Shown here: positions 1 through 12,145 of the stretch, piece after piece
How the letters are laid out: every line of letters starts with the position of its first letter
Position numbering within the stretch: position 1 is the first letter of the stretch
DNA from: JAIEPW01 sp964471915
GTDB lineage: Bacteria > Acidobacteriota > Terriglobia > Bryobacterales > Bryobacteraceae
Length of the DNA stretch: 64,000 nt
Direction of reading: 5' to 3'
Assembly: GCA_964471915.1 (NCBI GenBank)
Contig: CAYYID010000025.1
Span: forward strand, 1-64,000
Position numbers and translations under genes: made by a program
The notes under the pieces: model-generated
What the model was told of the DNA's origin: nothing
The model's database searches: none
Seen by the model: only the letters and a program-made list of their open reading frames with translations

Positions 1-1
1 C

Positions 2-3205
<3,204 letters not shown>

Positions 3206-3224
3206 GCCCGTCCTTCCGTCATAG

Positions 3225-3251
3225 AAAAGGCGCCCCCCGGGGCGCCTTTTT
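3225..3251. terminator. Bidirectional intrinsic terminator
   Basis: A perfect 10-bp stem (AAAAGGCGCC / GGCGCCTTTT) closes a 6-nt loop. It has a T-run on the right for rpoC and an A-run on the left, which is a T-run for the convergent metallophosphoesterase gene. It can therefore stop transcription from both sides. Confidence 0.93.
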
Positions 3252-3268
3252 CATTTGGCCCGCACCCC

Positions 3269-3991
3269 TCACGCCGGCATCACGAACCGGCCGGATCCCA
3301 GCATCGCCGACACCCATGTCGCCTGAGGCAGGCCGCTTTGCGCCAGCGCCTTCTGCTCCCGCTCGATGTCGTACACCACGCGGCGCACATGAACGCCGGC
3401 GTCGTCGATCAGCAGATACGATGCGCGGGGATCCCCGTCGTACGGCAGGCCCGCGCTGCCCGTATTCGCCACCGTGAGCGCCGGTTCTTTCCTCACGAAC
3501 GGCCGGTGCACGTGCCCGTACGCCACCACCGGCCTGGCAAGCGCGCCATACACCGCTGCCAGTTCTTGGTCCGCGGCCTCCGGCGCCGGAGCGCGCCACA
3601 GGTCCCCCGGACTCGCGTGCACCAGCGCCACCCGGCCCTGGATCTGCTGGCGCGGCAGCCCGCGCAGCCACTCGAGCCTTGCCTCACCGAGCTTCTCGCG
3701 CGTCGCGTCCGCCATCTCGGCGATCCGCTGGAACATCGCGGCCAGCGCCGGCAACCCGCTCGCAAACCCGGTGAGGCTCCCGGGATCGAACAGCATCTCA
3801 TCGGTGTTGCCGCACACGCCGGGCCAGCCCAGGGCCCGGATCTCGTCGACGATCTCCGCGGGACCGGAGCCGCTGTCGGCGAGGTCGCCGCCATGCAGGA
3901 TCAGATCCGGAGCGGCGTAACGCAGGTCGGCGCGGACGGCGGCGAAGGCGGACCGGTTGCCATGGATGTCAGCCACGATGGCGATACGCAC
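3269..3991 (-). CDS. Calcineurin-like metallophosphoesterase, YfcE/MJ0936-like
   Basis: Cytoplasmic two-metal phosphoesterase of 240 residues. All signature blocks are in order: VADIHGN at residues 6-12 (Asp8, His10), GGD around residue 36, GNTDE from residue 61, a later HASPGD block and C-terminal YGHVHRP. This short arrangement fits the YfcE/MJ0936 type, whose members hydrolyse phosphodiesters or protein phosphate; the substrate cannot be read from sequence. The start is GTG at 3991. It faces rpoC across a shared terminator and is divergent from the AlkZ-like gene with only 28 bp between the start codons, so their promoters must overlap. Confidence 0.88.
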   Translation of the reverse strand: MRIAIVADIHGNRSAFAAVRADLRYAAPDLILHGGDLADSGSGPAEIVDEIRALGWPGVCGNTDEMLFDPGSLTGFASGLPALAAMFQRIAEMADATREKLGEARLEWLRGLPRQQIQGRVALVHASPGDLWRAPAPEAADQELAAVYGALARPVVAYGHVHRPFVRKEPALTVANTGSAGLPYDGDPRASYLLIDDAGVHVRRVVYDIEREQKALAQSGLPQATWVSAMLGSGRFVMPA

Positions 3992-4019
3992 GTCCGCAAT
4001 TATCTGTCATTCTGTCGGA

Positions 4020-5192
4020 ATGAACCAGACACGGCTGCGCGCGTGGTGGTGGCACCGGCAGGGCTTGGACGGCGCGCTCAAGGGCGCGAAGCCCGCCGCG
4101 ATCCTGGCGCGCACGGGGTGGGCGCGGTCGGTGGGCGGCGTGAATCCCTACCTGACGCTGTTCGCCCGCGGGGGAGTCTCGCGCGCCCAGGCCGAGCAGG
4201 CGCACCTCCGCCTCGAGATCCACGAACTGCCGTCCGCGCGCGGCTGCACCTACGTGTTGCCCGCCGCCGACTTCGCCCTCGGGCTCGCCGCGGGCTGCCC
4301 GGGCGACGGCGACCTCAAGCAGGCGCTGAAACTCGGCGTGACTGAGAAAGAGATCGCCAAGCTCGGCGACGGAGTGCTCCGCGCGCTTGAAGCCGGGCCG
4401 CTCGATCCCGAAGGCATCCGCGAAGCCACCGGCAAGCTGTCGCGCAGCCTGGGAGAGGAAGGAAAGAAAAAAGGCCTGACCACCACGCTGCCGCTCGCGC
4501 TCGGCGAGTTGCAGCGCACCGGCCGGATCCGCCGCGTGCCCGTGGAAGGCCGGCTGGACCAGCAACGTTACCGCTATGCGCTGTGGACCCCGAATCCACT
4601 CGCCGGGTTCTCGATGACCGCGGAGCAGGTCCACCAGGAACTGGCGCAGCGCTTCCTCGCGTGGGCCGGTCCGGCGAAGCTCGACGAGTTCCGGTGGTTC
4701 TCGGGACTCGGGGTGAAGGCCGCACAAGCCGCGCTGGCGAGCCTCGCCACGGAGCCGGTGGGCGACCGCCTGCTGCTTGCCGGCGATCGCGACGCCTTCG
4801 AACGCTATCGTGAACCCAAGGACCCGCGCTACGTGCTCGTGTCGTCGCTGGACGGCGTTACGCTCCTGCGCCGCGACCTCGCGGGCCTGCTCGATCCGGC
4901 CGATGCCGCCCGCGAGGTGATCGAAGACAAGGCCCTGAAGAAGCTCGGGGGGCTAGGGGACCCTCCCAGCCACACCATCCTGGACCGCGGGCGCGTGGTC
5001 GGCCTGTGGGAATTCGACCCCGAGCGCGACGAGATCGCCTGGACCGCGTTCGTCAAGAAGAACGACGCCCTGAAGGCCGCGGTGGCCCGCACCGAGGAGT
5101 TCATCCGGTCGCTGGGCGACGCGCGCAGCTTCTCGCTCGACAGCCCGAAGAGCCGCGTGCCGCGGATCGCTAAACTACGTGCGATGAGTTAG
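4020..5192 (+). CDS. Winged-helix DNA-binding protein, AlkZ/YcaQ-like (HTH_42)
   Basis: 390 residues. The N-terminal stretch with ARTGWARSVGGVNPYLTLFA and IHELPSARGC, the central TPNPLAG and the FRWFSGLG block are typical of the HTH_42 (PF06224) superfamily, which includes the DNA glycosylases AlkZ and YcaQ that unhook crosslinks and alkylated bases. I do not see a clear QxQ or QxD catalytic motif of the experimentally studied members, so glycosylase activity is inferred from the family only. ATG 4020 is chosen over 4 upstream ATGs in the same frame because the upstream part overlaps the divergent gene. The stop overlaps the convergent NTF2-like gene by 4 nt. Confidence 0.75.
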   Translation: MNQTRLRAWWWHRQGLDGALKGAKPAAILARTGWARSVGGVNPYLTLFARGGVSRAQAEQAHLRLEIHELPSARGCTYVLPAADFALGLAAGCPGDGDLKQALKLGVTEKEIAKLGDGVLRALEAGPLDPEGIREATGKLSRSLGEEGKKKGLTTTLPLALGELQRTGRIRRVPVEGRLDQQRYRYALWTPNPLAGFSMTAEQVHQELAQRFLAWAGPAKLDEFRWFSGLGVKAAQAALASLATEPVGDRLLLAGDRDAFERYREPKDPRYVLVSSLDGVTLLRRDLAGLLDPADAAREVIEDKALKKLGGLGDPPSHTILDRGRVVGLWEFDPERDEIAWTAFVKKNDALKAAVARTEEFIRSLGDARSFSLDSPKSRVPRIAKLRAMS

Positions 5193-5626
5193 GGGCGCTT
5201 GGTGTAAGTCTGCCAGAGCACGTTCACGATCTTCCATTTGCCGTCATACTTGGCCAGATGCATGTAGTCGAAGCCCCACTCGGCATCCAGCCTGACCGAA
5301 GCCGTCATTTCGTCCATGTCCAGCACCGTGACCTTGCGCGGCGACTTGTCGCCGGCTTCCTTGCCGTCTTTGTTCCAGCGGCCGGCCAGCGTCCGCAACT
5401 GCTCGTAGGTCATCTTGCCTTCGCGATAGGTGCCCTCTTTCGTCTTGTACATGCCGCGCTTGGCAAGCTCGGGATGCACGCTGCGCTCGATCAGCTCGGG
5501 CTGCACCTTGTAGAGAGCCTCCAGGTAATCCATGGCCGCCGCGATGACGGCCTTCTTCTCTTCTTCGAGCGAAGCCGCGGGCAGCAGCAGGGCGCCGGCC
5601 AGGGCCAGGAAAGCGATCCTCATCAT
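5189..5626 (-). CDS. Secreted NTF2-like protein (putative lumazine-binding family)
   Basis: 145 residues with an N-terminal hydrophobic signal segment (MMRIAFLALAGALLLPAAS). The body matches the small cone-shaped NTF2/SnoaL-like fold, type Lumazine_bd_2: an early helix with AMDYLEALYKVQPELIERSVHPEL, then strands such as VTVLDMDEMTASVRLDAEW and a final GKWKIVNVLWQ. Members have no known enzymatic role in most cases. Its stop overlaps that of the AlkZ-like gene; 124 bp separates its start from the divergent acylase gene. Confidence 0.75.
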   Translation of the reverse strand: MMRIAFLALAGALLLPAASLEEEKKAVIAAAMDYLEALYKVQPELIERSVHPELAKRGMYKTKEGTYREGKMTYEQLRTLAGRWNKDGKEAGDKSPRKVTVLDMDEMTASVRLDAEWGFDYMHLAKYDGKWKIVNVLWQTYTKRP

Positions 5627-5750
5627 GTAGGCAAGATCCTCCAGCGGGTTTTGACGGCTCGCTTTGAAAAGCGTTAGCGAAGGAACTCCTCTCCAGCGCC
5701 TAAACCGCCGCTGCGCATCCCTTGAGGCCGTGGTGCTACCATCCCGGGAT

Positions 5751-7763
5751 ATGAGGCTGATGCTGGTGCTGGCTACGGCGCTGCCCCTGGCCGCCGGGGA
5801 GAAGATCGAGATCCTGCGCGATAACTTCGGCGTCGCGCATATCTTTGCCCAGACCGCGGAAGGCGCGGCCTATGCTTCTGGCTATGCGCAGGCCGAGGAT
5901 CGCCTGGAGGAACTGCTGCGCAACCTGCGCAAGGCCGAGGGCACCATGGCCGAAGCCTTCGGCGAGGAGTGGTTCCCACACGACGTTGCGCAGCGCCGGT
6001 GGGGCCACCGGCGGATCGCCGCCGCCAGGTACCAGACCCTCCAACCCAAGACCCGCGCCATCATCGAGGCCTACTGCAAGGGCATCAACCGCTACCTCGA
6101 GGAGCATCCCGCCCAGGTGCCGGCCTGGGGATTCCGCGTCACGCCCGTGCAGATCGTCGCCTACAGCCGTTTCACCGTCTGGAGCTGGCACCAGGGTGAC
6201 GCCGCCGGGGACCTGCGCCGCGCCGGCATCGAGCCCGACCCCATCGCCTACCGCGGCTCCAACGAAATGCTCGTCGCTCCCTTCCGTACGAAGCTGCGCG
6301 CGCCGCTTGCGGTCGTCGACCCCCACCTGAGCTGGTACGGCGAAACCCGCTACTGGGAAACGCGCGTCTACGGCGGCGAACTGAAGTACTCGGGCGGCGC
6401 GCGGGTCGGCCTGCCGTTTCCCACGCTAGGACACTCGCCGTTCGTCTCCGTCGCCATGACCACCGGCGGACCCGACACCGCCGACGTCTTCGAAGAAACC
6501 GTGCAGGACGGCAAGTACTTGTTTCAGGGCGCCTGGCAGCCGCTCACCGTGGTGACCGAAACCATCGCCGTCAAAGGCGGCGCACCCCGCGAGATCCGGC
6601 TCGAGTACACGCACCACGGGCCCATTTGGGCGCACAAAGGCGCGAAGGCGTACTCCATGGCGACGCCGTACCATACCGAAGTCGCGCTGATCGAGCAGGC
6701 CTGGCACATGACCACCGCGAAGAACCTGGCCGAAATGAAGCGCGCGCTGGCGCAGCTCCAGTACATGGCCCAGAACATCATGGTTTCCACGGCCGGCGGC
6801 GACATCTACTACCTGCGCAACGGACGCGTGCCGGTCCGGAAGCCCGGGTGCGATCCGTCCAAGCCCATGCCCGGCACTGGCGAATGCGAGTGGCTCGGGA
6901 TCCACCCGCTCGCCGAGCTGGTCCAGCTCGAGAACCCGCCGCAGGGCTACATGCAGAACAACAACACGTCGCCCGTGAACATGCTCAAGGACTCCCCGCT
7001 GACCCCCGAGCGCTGGGCGGCGCAACCCTGGCTCTACAACGACTCGCGGCGTCCGCCCTCGCAGCGCGCCGCCATGACCCGCGATCAGCTCGACGCCGCG
7101 CGCGGCCTCACGCTCGAAGACATGGTGCGGATCGCCTTCTCCACCGAGGTCTATCAAGCCGGCCTGTGGCAGGAGCGGATCCGTCAGGCGGCGGATTCCC
7201 CCTTTGCGCGGATGCTGACGGCCTGGGACCGCCGCAGCGAGCCGGATTCCCGCCCCGCACTGGCGTTCTATCTCTTCAAGCTTGCGCTGGGTGAGCGGGA
7301 GCTGTCGCGTGCCTCCGAACCGCCCGCTGGCCTGTCCCTCGACCGGGTCCGCCAGGCGCTCACCGAAGCCGAGCGGCGCCTGAATGCGGACTTCTCCCCC
7401 GGCGCCACCTATGGGACGTACTTCCGCGTCGGCCGCCAGGGATCCCCGCGGCACTTCCCCGTGGGCGGCGGCAACCTCGCCGAAGCGGGCATGGCGACGC
7501 CGCGCAACATCACGTTCGAGAAACGCGGCAACATCATGATCGGCGTCGGCGGCCAGACCCAGACGCAGATCATCCAGCTCCGCAAGAGCGGCGCGCGTTC
7601 CTACATGATCCTGCCGCTCGGCCAGAGCGACGATCCGGCCTCGCCGCACTTCGACGACCAGGCGGAGAAACTGTTCTCAAAGGGCATCGCCAAGGATACG
7701 TTCTTCGACCGCCGCAAAGACCTCGAGAAATTTGTCGAGTCGCGCAAGGAGCTGATCTTCTGA
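5751..7763 (+). CDS. Penicillin acylase family N-terminal nucleophile hydrolase
   Basis: 670-residue exported precursor with a short signal sequence (MRLMLVLATALPLAAG). Family members cleave themselves so that a Ser becomes the free N-terminus and nucleophile of the beta chain. Here RGSNEMLVAP places that Ser at residue 170, followed by PLAVVDPHLSW, which is the usual spacing after the nucleophile. Substrates in this family are amides such as acyl-homoserine lactones, penicillins or peptides; the true one is unknown. ATG 5751 is preferred over ATG 5664 because it gives the signal peptide and follows a -10-like TACCAT at 5737-5742 by 8 nt. The stop overlaps the probable start of the ceramidase-like gene. 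Confidence 0.87.
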   Translation: MRLMLVLATALPLAAGEKIEILRDNFGVAHIFAQTAEGAAYASGYAQAEDRLEELLRNLRKAEGTMAEAFGEEWFPHDVAQRRWGHRRIAAARYQTLQPKTRAIIEAYCKGINRYLEEHPAQVPAWGFRVTPVQIVAYSRFTVWSWHQGDAAGDLRRAGIEPDPIAYRGSNEMLVAPFRTKLRAPLAVVDPHLSWYGETRYWETRVYGGELKYSGGARVGLPFPTLGHSPFVSVAMTTGGPDTADVFEETVQDGKYLFQGAWQPLTVVTETIAVKGGAPREIRLEYTHHGPIWAHKGAKAYSMATPYHTEVALIEQAWHMTTAKNLAEMKRALAQLQYMAQNIMVSTAGGDIYYLRNGRVPVRKPGCDPSKPMPGTGECEWLGIHPLAELVQLENPPQGYMQNNNTSPVNMLKDSPLTPERWAAQPWLYNDSRRPPSQRAAMTRDQLDAARGLTLEDMVRIAFSTEVYQAGLWQERIRQAADSPFARMLTAWDRRSEPDSRPALAFYLFKLALGERELSRASEPPAGLSLDRVRQALTEAERRLNADFSPGATYGTYFRVGRQGSPRHFPVGGGNLAEAGMATPRNITFEKRGNIMIGVGGQTQTQIIQLRKSGARSYMILPLGQSDDPASPHFDDQAEKLFSKGIAKDTFFDRRKDLEKFVESRKELIF

Positions 7764-9640
7764 ACAAGCTGGCGCTGTTTCTGACCACGACCCTCGCGGC
7801 CGCGGACTTGCAAGTCGGCGTCGCCCGCGTCGACATCACGCCGCCGCCCGGAGTCCAACTCGCGGGATACTCGAGCGCCAACCGCGCCGCGCGCGCCACG
7901 CTGGATCCGCTGCTGGCCAGTGTCATCACTTTTGACGACGGCCAGCGCGCCGCCGCGCTGGTAACTCTGGACCTGATCTTCCCGCTCCTCGCCGCGGAAA
8001 TGAACGCCATCCGCGAAGCGGTGCGTCCGGCGGGAATCGCCGGCGTGATCTTCGTCGCCTCGCACACGCACTCGGGCCCGGTGTTCGCGGACCTGCCGGA
8101 ATGGAACGCCGCCGCCGTGAAGAAGATCGCGGCCGCCATCCTCGAGGCGCGTGGCAGGCAGCAGGCGGCGCGGATCGGCGCGGGCTGGGGCGTCACGCAG
8201 ATCGGGGCGAACCGCCGCTATGTCCCGCCCAGCGGCCCCGCGGTGATGTGGTGGCGCAACGAAACCAAGGCGTCGAGCTTTCCCGTGGATCCCTCGGTGG
8301 GCGTCATCCGCGTCGATGACGCCGCGGGCCGGCCGCTCGCCGTGCTCGTGAACTACGCCTGCCATCCGGTGATCTTCGGACCCGACAATCCGGATTACTC
8401 GGCCGACTTCCCCGGCGAGATGCGCAAGACCGTCGAGGCCGCGCTCCCCGGCGCGCTGGCCTTCTTCCTGCAGGGCGCGGCCGGCGACATCAACCCCTAC
8501 CTCGACAAGAACCCCCTCGGCGAAGGCGCTGTAGAGAAGATGCGCGCCGCCGGACGCCAGCTCGGCGAGGAGGCCGTCCGCGCCGCTCTGCAGATCCGTC
8601 CGGTTCCCGCGCCCGCCGACGTCGCCCTCAAGGTCCAGACCGCTGACTTCGGGTACCGCTACGAGAAAGACCCGACCGAGGCCCTGCTCGCCAAGACCGG
8701 CCGCCGCCCCATCGCGCGCTATCCCCTCTGGGGACCGCCGCTCCGCTTGCCCGTCACCGCGCTGGTCCTCAACCGGCAGTTCGCCTTCGTGGGCCTGCCC
8801 GGCGAGGTGTTCGTCGAATTTCAGATGTACCTGCGCGCCCATTCCCCGCTGCCCTACACGTATTTCCTCGGGTATTGCAACGAGAACGCGAACTATCTCC
8901 CGACGCTCGAGGCCGCGGTGCGCGGCGGCTACGGCGCCGACAACATGATCACGCGCATCGAGGCGGGCGCGGGCGAGGAAATGGTCCACCGGGGGCTCGC
9001 GCTGCTCGCGGATCTGCTGGGCCAGGGGCCGCGCGTGCCGCCGGATCCGCGGCGCGCGATCGTGGTTCAGGCCCGCCGCGCCGGATCCGGCCCGGTGCGC
9101 GCCGCCGTGCGCGACCGCGAGATCGTGCTGGCCGCCGGCGATGCCCGGATTCGCGTGATGTTCTCTCCAGCCGGCGCGATCGCGGCGCTGGGCGGGCGCG
9201 TCGATCCGGAAGATCTCTTCGATGCGAAGTTCTCCGCCGCGCCGGGCGTTCTCCGCGTCCACGACGCGAGCGGCGCCGTCCGCGCCACGCTCACCGAAAG
9301 GGGCCTCGCGCCCGGCGGTGCGTCCGTGCCGGGATCAGAAGCCGTTGACGGCCTTGCGCTGACCAGCGCCGGGCACTGGTTCACCGGCGGCATGGCGTAC
9401 GTCGCGACGGTGCAGTTCGGGCAGTTTTGCTTCGCCACCGTCAGTGGCGATGTCTCGCCACGGCAGCGCGCCCGGTTCCGGGATCGCGCCGGGTGCGAAG
9501 GCACGCTCCTGTTCGGCGGCGAGGGACTCGCTCACTCGAGCCTCGAACCCGCCGCTCCGGCGATTCTCGTCGACCGCGCCATCGCCGAGCTGTTCCGCCA
9601 GCGCGGCTGGCTGAAGCCGGTGCCGGACCTTCGGTACTGA
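7760..9640 (+). CDS. Neutral/alkaline ceramidase-like exported hydrolase
   Basis: Resembles the N-terminal catalytic domain of neutral ceramidases (PF04734), zinc amidases that split ceramide. The opening VGVARVDITPP, the zinc motif SHTHSGP and the NYACHPVIFGPDN block are characteristic. The C-terminal immunoglobulin-like part of classic enzymes is only loosely matched. Standard start codons give TTG 7808, but the codons just upstream (7760-7807) read as a good signal peptide, LNKLALFLTTTLAAADL, beginning with CTG 7760 that overlaps the acylase TGA as CTGA. I therefore place the start at 7760; 7808 is the fallback. Co-transcribed with the acylase, suggesting a shared role in breaking amide-linked lipids, which is inference. 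Confidence 0.82.
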   Translation: MNKLALFLTTTLAAADLQVGVARVDITPPPGVQLAGYSSANRAARATLDPLLASVITFDDGQRAAALVTLDLIFPLLAAEMNAIREAVRPAGIAGVIFVASHTHSGPVFADLPEWNAAAVKKIAAAILEARGRQQAARIGAGWGVTQIGANRRYVPPSGPAVMWWRNETKASSFPVDPSVGVIRVDDAAGRPLAVLVNYACHPVIFGPDNPDYSADFPGEMRKTVEAALPGALAFFLQGAAGDINPYLDKNPLGEGAVEKMRAAGRQLGEEAVRAALQIRPVPAPADVALKVQTADFGYRYEKDPTEALLAKTGRRPIARYPLWGPPLRLPVTALVLNRQFAFVGLPGEVFVEFQMYLRAHSPLPYTYFLGYCNENANYLPTLEAAVRGGYGADNMITRIEAGAGEEMVHRGLALLADLLGQGPRVPPDPRRAIVVQARRAGSGPVRAAVRDREIVLAAGDARIRVMFSPAGAIAALGGRVDPEDLFDAKFSAAPGVLRVHDASGAVRATLTERGLAPGGASVPGSEAVDGLALTSAGHWFTGGMAYVATVQFGQFCFATVSGDVSPRQRARFRDRAGCEGTLLFGGEGLAHSSLEPAAPAILVDRAIAELFRQRGWLKPVPDLRY

Positions 9641-9769
9641 ATCGCCCGGAACGCCGCCGCCCGGTCACAAGCCGTGCGAAAAGTCTACTTGCCCGGATCC
9701 TCCTGAAAAATAACACTTTCCAGCCGCCCCGGCCATCGTCCACCCGGCGGATTGCTTGCCTCCACCCCT

Positions 9770-9775
9770 TACAAT
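9770..9775 (+). promoter_or_regulatory. -10 hexamer TACAAT, probable leaderless promoter
   Basis: TACAAT lies 9 nt before ATG 9785, which would put the transcription start within a few nt of the start codon. No Shine-Dalgarno sequence lies between. It supports the choice of ATG 9785 over ATG 9752. Confidence 0.5.
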
Positions 9776-9784
9776 CACGACGCC

Positions 9785-10909
9785 ATGTCTCATTGCGCGA
9801 CACAACGTCTGTTCTGGATTCGGGAGCCGCAGCCCGGGCTTTGGGAAATCGATGTGGCTCGCGAGTTCCCCCGCTCTCACTTCTTCGCGGCCGTGCTCGG
9901 GCTCGATACGGACGCGCCGCCTGACGAAGCCTTCGCCGCACCTGCCGCCCTGCCGGACGCGGTCCGGCAGCGCCTGGAGGCGTGCCTCGGATCCGACCCC
10001 GCGCAGCAGCGCCGCCTGCTCGACGCGCTGGCCGCCTGGCGGCCCGCGGAAACCGAGATCCACGGCCCGTATCTCTCCCACTGGCAGTGGCGCAAGTGGC
10101 GCGAGACTGCGGTCTTGCCGCCGTTGGACCTGAAGGACGAGCCGGAGCACTTCGCCCGCCTGGCCTTCGCGGGAACCTTGCCGGGCGCGCGCGGCTCGGG
10201 CGAGGTGCGGTGGGGCGACACCCGCATCACCCGGGAAAGGATCGCCCGCTTTCGCCGTCTCACCACCGCGCCGGGCGAAGTGCTGCCGCGCTATGCGCCC
10301 ATCTCGGTCGCGCTGCAGGACGCGCTGCGCGAGTGGATCGCCACCGAGTACCTGGCCGACATCGCGCGGCTCGCGGACTTCCCCAACACGCTCGCCGTGC
10401 TCGCCTACCGCGTGTCGCGGCATGCCTCCGGCAAGTGCTGGGACCGGATCACCCACGACGTCATCGCGCAGTGGGACTCGCCGAAAATCCTGGGCGGCTT
10501 GGGCCGCGCGCTGCGCGCGCAGTTGCGCGCCTGCGCGGCGCGCCTGGCCGGCAGCGCTCCGGACCTGGCTGCGCGGTACCGGGCGACCTCCGCGCAGCGG
10601 GCGCTCCGCGGCATGCGGCGGAACCCGCGCCGGCTGCTCACGCTGGTCTACCGCGATGTTACGGTCATCGAGCAGGCGCTGAAGCTGTCCGTCGAAACGG
10701 CCCATCCGCCGTCGGAGGCGCACCTGCTCGACGCCGCCACCGGCTTTGCCGCCGAAGTCTCCAAGAATCTGCGCTGCGTGCTGGGCGTCGATTGCCGGCG
10801 CTTCACGCTGCCGTGCCTGGCGCTGGCGGTCGAGTCGACGGACCTCGCACTCGGGCTGCGGCGCTGCGAACGCTCGCCACGGTCACGGCGTCCAGCGAAG
10901 GCTGCCTGA
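9785..10909 (+). CDS. Protein of unknown function, 374 aa
   Basis: I do not recognise this protein. It has no signal peptide or membrane segment and is rich in Arg, Ala and Leu. The middle is helical and charged (RRFR-like patches, IARFRRLTTAPGEVLPRYAP). The C-terminal third has a long helical stretch (RRLLTLVYRDVTVIEQALKL) and a cysteine-containing tail. The last 107 nt overlap the 3' end of the convergent GT9 gene, and the extreme C-terminus (RSPRSRRPAKAA) is probably not conserved. The ATG at 9785 is favoured by the -10-like hexamer before it. Codon use is normal for the window, so the gene is likely real. Confidence 0.7.
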   Translation: MSHCATQRLFWIREPQPGLWEIDVAREFPRSHFFAAVLGLDTDAPPDEAFAAPAALPDAVRQRLEACLGSDPAQQRRLLDALAAWRPAETEIHGPYLSHWQWRKWRETAVLPPLDLKDEPEHFARLAFAGTLPGARGSGEVRWGDTRITRERIARFRRLTTAPGEVLPRYAPISVALQDALREWIATEYLADIARLADFPNTLAVLAYRVSRHASGKCWDRITHDVIAQWDSPKILGGLGRALRAQLRACAARLAGSAPDLAARYRATSAQRALRGMRRNPRRLLTLVYRDVTVIEQALKLSVETAHPPSEAHLLDAATGFAAEVSKNLRCVLGVDCRRFTLPCLALAVESTDLALGLRRCERSPRSRRPAKAA

Positions 10910-11642
10910 CCACCGCTACCCGGCCGCGCGGCGCCCATACCGCGGGGTCCGTGGGGCCGAAGACCGCCACCACCGGGACGCCGCACGCCGCCGCCAGATG
11001 GGTGATCCCGGAGTCGTTGCCAAGGTAGACGGCGGCGCCTGCCAGCCAGCGCGCCAGCGTGCCGAGATCCGGGAACCGCCGCGCCCCGGGCAACTCCTCT
11101 TCGGGACCGGCGATCCACTCCACCGGCAACTCGAGCTGCGCCGCCACTTCCGCAAAACGCTCCTGCGGCCAGTTCTTGCGCGGGCTGCCCGAGAACGGAT
11201 GGATCGCCGCAAAGCCGCGATCGTCCCGGGGTAGGGGGATGCCGGGCACGGCGATTCTGGGCACGGCGCCGCCCGCCGCCCCGGCCTGTGCAAGATAGAA
11301 GTCCGTCGCATGCACGGCGGGGCTGGCGGGCAACGCCGCGTGGAACCGCACCGGCAGACCCTGCATCGCCTCGCGAAACTGCTCGCGGGCCGATCCGTAC
11401 CAGGTGTGGATTTCGTTGAAGCTCGCGAGAATCTCCCGGAGCCGCGGTGACGGCCGAATCTCGAACGTATCGAGTCCGGTGTCCGCGATCGCGCGCACCC
11501 GGTCCGCAAACCCGATCAGCGGCACGGTGGCCGTCGTCGTCCAGACTTCGGTGAAATTGGCTCCGCGCGCCAGGTGCTCCAGCGCGGGCAGGGAAACGAT
11601 GACGTCGCCGATGCCGCCCGGCCGGATCAGAAGCCGCCGCAC
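10803..11642 (-). CDS. Glycosyltransferase family 9 (heptosyltransferase-like)
   Basis: 279 residues. The N-terminus RRLLIRPGGIGDVIVSLPAL and the C-terminal blocks YLGNDSGITHLAAACG and VVAVFGPTDPAVWAPRG are the standard GT9 signatures of ADP-heptose:LPS heptosyltransferases, which add heptose to the lipopolysaccharide core at the inner face of the inner membrane. The acceptor here is unknown. The start is GTG 11642, two nt after the TAA of the DsbD-alpha-like gene, so the two are translated together. An in-frame extension further upstream would overlap that gene and has no support. It is the last gene of the minus-strand envelope cluster. Confidence 0.88.
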   Translation of the reverse strand: MRRLLIRPGGIGDVIVSLPALEHLARGANFTEVWTTTATVPLIGFADRVRAIADTGLDTFEIRPSPRLREILASFNEIHTWYGSAREQFREAMQGLPVRFHAALPASPAVHATDFYLAQAGAAGGAVPRIAVPGIPLPRDDRGFAAIHPFSGSPRKNWPQERFAEVAAQLELPVEWIAGPEEELPGARRFPDLGTLARWLAGAAVYLGNDSGITHLAAACGVPVVAVFGPTDPAVWAPRGRVAVVRQPSLDAVTVASVRSAAARVRGPSTRPPAPGTAA

Positions 11643-11644
11643 GG

Positions 11645-12145
11645 TTACCGGTTGAGGATTTCGATCGGCACTTGCACGTCGAGCGACTTCGGCGGCAGGC
11701 ACATCCGGTCGTTGCAGGCCTGGAAACGCAGCCGGCCCGAGAGCGTCGACATGCCGGGCTTGGCGCTGTCCGGCACCTGGAAGCGCGTCACGATGTCGAA
11801 CTCGCCGGAGAACACCGACAGCGGCTTCTCCGAGAAGCTGTACTTTTCCAGCTTGGGTTGCGGAAAATCCTGCCCGGCCACCGGGAACGGCGCGTTGGGA
11901 AACTTGAGCGTCAACGGGATCAGGTACTCGTCCGCCGGCGTGTGGCTGTTCACGTGATAGCCCGGGCGCAATTGCACCGTAACTTTGGCCGTCAGTACCG
12001 CGCCCGGCTTCGCGGCGGCTTTCGCCGCCGGCGCAATTCCCAGCGCGTTAATTCCCTGCGCCGCTAGCACCGGCGTCAGCGCCGCCAGCAGCAGCGCGGC
12101 CCTTGCGCGCCTTGAGGAGTTGTTGGATCTCGCCATCGTAGACAT
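11645..12145 (-). CDS. DsbD alpha-domain-like periplasmic thiol protein
   Basis: 166 residues: a short signal segment (RARAALLLAALTPVLA) followed by a domain matching the N-terminal domain of the thiol:disulfide interchange protein DsbD (PF11412). The redox pair is in ACNDRMCLPP, and HVNSHTPADEYLIPLTL is a typical family block. In full DsbD this domain accepts electrons from a membrane domain; here it stands alone, with a TlpA-like lipoprotein directly upstream. Starts at 12145 and 12136 both lie inside the TlpA coding region, giving an overlap of about 90-98 nt. Confidence 0.8.
   Translation of the reverse strand: MSTMARSNNSSRRARAALLLAALTPVLAAQGINALGIAPAAKAAAKPGAVLTAKVTVQLRPGYHVNSHTPADEYLIPLTLKFPNAPFPVAGQDFPQPKLEKYSFSEKPLSVFSGEFDIVTRFQVPDSAKPGMSTLSGRLRFQACNDRMCLPPKSLDVQVPIEILNR

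Noticed and set aside
7601..9262. 553-codon minus-strand frame over the ceramidase-like gene
   Set aside because: Antisense shadow with no family features; the plus strand encodes SHTHSGP and other conserved blocks.
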